Assembly (NCBI GenBank): GCA_023416515.1
Contig: JAEZHP010000183.1
Span: 6,214 to 70,213 of the forward strand
Length of the DNA: 64,000 bases
Direction: 5' to 3'
Source: Pseudomonadota bacterium
Lineage (GTDB): Bacteria > Pseudomonadota > Alphaproteobacteria > Sphingomonadales > Sphingomonadaceae
In this document: piece after piece, positions 63,114 through 64,000 of the stretch
Layout of the letters: the number at the start of each line of letters is the position of its first letter
How positions within the stretch are numbered: the stretch's first letter is position 1
Program-made: the position numbers and the translations under genes
The notes under the pieces: generated by a model
Seen by the model: the letters and a program-made list of their open reading frames with translations, nothing else
What the model was told of the DNA's origin: nothing
Databases searched by the model: none

Positions 63114-64000
63114 GTGGACGTTCGCAAGATCATTTTGCTGGTAGGCGCACTTGTTATCGCCGCCGTCACAGCCCTCCTCGCCAGGAACATGTTCGTTGGC
63201 GCGGCGGCTCCCGAGGCTGCGGCCCAGGTGCAGGCGCCCCAGGGCCCTGAAGTCCTGGTCGCGACCAAGACGCTTCCGGTCGGCACGATCATCGATGCCG
63301 AGGCGCTGCGCTATCAGATGTGGCCCCAGGGCCTCGTCCAGCCTGCTTATTTCATTCGCGGCCAAGGCGGCGTCAATCCGCAGGATCTGATCGGCACGGT
63401 CGTCCGCAACGAGATCACCGCCGGCCAGCCGCTGACTCAAGACAGCGTCGTTCGACCTGGCGACCGCGGCTTCCTCGCCGCCGCGCTCGGGCCGGGCATG
63501 CGGGCCATCACCGTCGGCGTGTCCGCGACCAGTGGCGTCGCCGGCTTCGTCTTCCCGGGCGACCGAGTCGACCTGGTTCTCACTCAGGAAGTTCGACCCG
63601 AGGACGGCAGTCAGAATCCGCTTCGCGTGTCGGAGACGATCATCCGCAACATCCGGGTGCTCGCCACCGATCAGCGCATCAATGCCCGCGACGAGCAAGG
63701 CAACCAGGTTGCCGCTCCGATCGCAACCGTGACCCTCGAGGCCACGCCGCGGATCGCCGAGAAGATCTCGGTCGCCCAGACGATCGGGCAGCTGTCGCTG
63801 TCGTTGCGCAGCCTCGCCGACAATGGTGCCGAGCTGGAGCGCGCTATCGCGGCCGGCGAGGTGCAGGTCCCGCAGACCGGCGACCCGGCGGCCGAGCGCC
63901 GGATGCTGATCGCGATCGCCGGCCAGCCCGTCGACGCTCATTCGACCTACACTGTCGGCGCCGACGTTTCTCGCTTCAGCGCCGCACGGCGCCGACGCGG
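63114..64000 (+). CDS. cpaB: Flp pilus assembly protein CpaB/RcpC (3' partial)
   Basis: The periplasmic Flp-pilus assembly factor with an N-terminal membrane helix (IILLVGALVIAAVTALLA), a SAF domain (EVLVATKTLPVGTIIDAEAL) and the RcpC-type beta domain (GVAGFVFPGDRVDLVL). GTG at 63114 with GGGGAGG is chosen. The reading frame is open to the window end, so the C-terminus is missing. Confidence 0.9.
   Translation, partial: MDVRKIILLVGALVIAAVTALLARNMFVGAAAPEAAAQVQAPQGPEVLVATKTLPVGTIIDAEALRYQMWPQGLVQPAYFIRGQGGVNPQDLIGTVVRNEITAGQPLTQDSVVRPGDRGFLAAALGPGMRAITVGVSATSGVAGFVFPGDRVDLVLTQEVRPEDGSQNPLRVSETIIRNIRVLATDQRINARDEQGNQVAAPIATVTLEATPRIAEKISVAQTIGQLSLSLRSLADNGAELERAIAAGEVQVPQTGDPAAERRMLIAIAGQPVDAHSTYTVGADVSRFSAARRRR

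Noticed and set aside
1..64000. CRISPR arrays, prophage, insertion sequences
   Set aside because: No regularly spaced repeats, integrase, transposase or phage structural genes are visible.

Overview
The window is a 64 kb piece of a high-GC alphaproteobacterial chromosome, most probably Sphingomonadales. This is inferred from the mtaB-ftsY-yciB neighbourhood, the Flp-pilus cpaA/cpaB pair, a CHASE2 cyclase, the gcvT-H-PA-PB operon and a palindromic repeat of a type I associate with sphingomonads. No phage, insertion sequence or CRISPR array was seen. The gene layout is compact, with many 4-base start/stop overlaps, several of them using TTG starts.

Left part (1-18.1 kb): mtaB (5' truncated by the window, with a palindromic repeat read through in its coding frame), ftsY, yciB and an ABC exporter pair; then superoxide dismutase, a small TPR protein and malate synthase G. 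A minus-strand unit at 8.3-10.4 kb encodes a 42-residue peptide with a strong ribosome-binding site and two unfamiliar proteins; it may be a new peptide-based system. An ECF sigma factor with a membrane partner, a CHASE2-adenylate cyclase, a secreted protein, and an aldehyde dehydrogenase/acetolactate-synthase-like pair follow.

Central part (18.3-35.8 kb): the outstanding region. Two converging operons encode what looks like a complete electron-transfer chain across the cell envelope. The plus-strand operon has a five-heme c-type cytochrome, a double GlcG/HbpS-domain lipoprotein, a probable outer-membrane beta-barrel, and a 1499-residue decaheme cytochrome with a C-terminal LVIVD-like propeller. 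The minus-strand operon has an FAD/NAD(P) oxidoreductase fused to two cyclic-nucleotide-binding domains and four [4Fe-4S] clusters, a membrane protein with two HX13H pairs (diheme b-type), an FHA domain fused through one membrane helix to a decaheme cytochrome, and an HD-domain hydrolase. A CcmI-like TPR gene lies next to them. Together the c-type cytochromes carry 25 heme-binding motifs. The cyclic-nucleotide-binding, FHA and HD domains suggest that electron flow is under signal control; that is inference.

Right part (35.8-64 kb): tRNA-Glu(CTC), two MscS channels, a sulfatase and SulP transporter, a BASS-type transporter, MgtC-like protein, an APH-family kinase, a partial type II secretion operon (gspC-H-I-J-K) linked to two PH-domain membrane proteins, a membrane-anchored methyltransferase with a degenerate PAP2-like protein, the glycine-cleavage operon behind a tandem glycine riboswitch, ispH, rnhA, a TVP38 protein, a DadA-like oxidase, an alpha/beta hydrolase, and the start of a Flp-pilus (cpa) locus cut by the window end.
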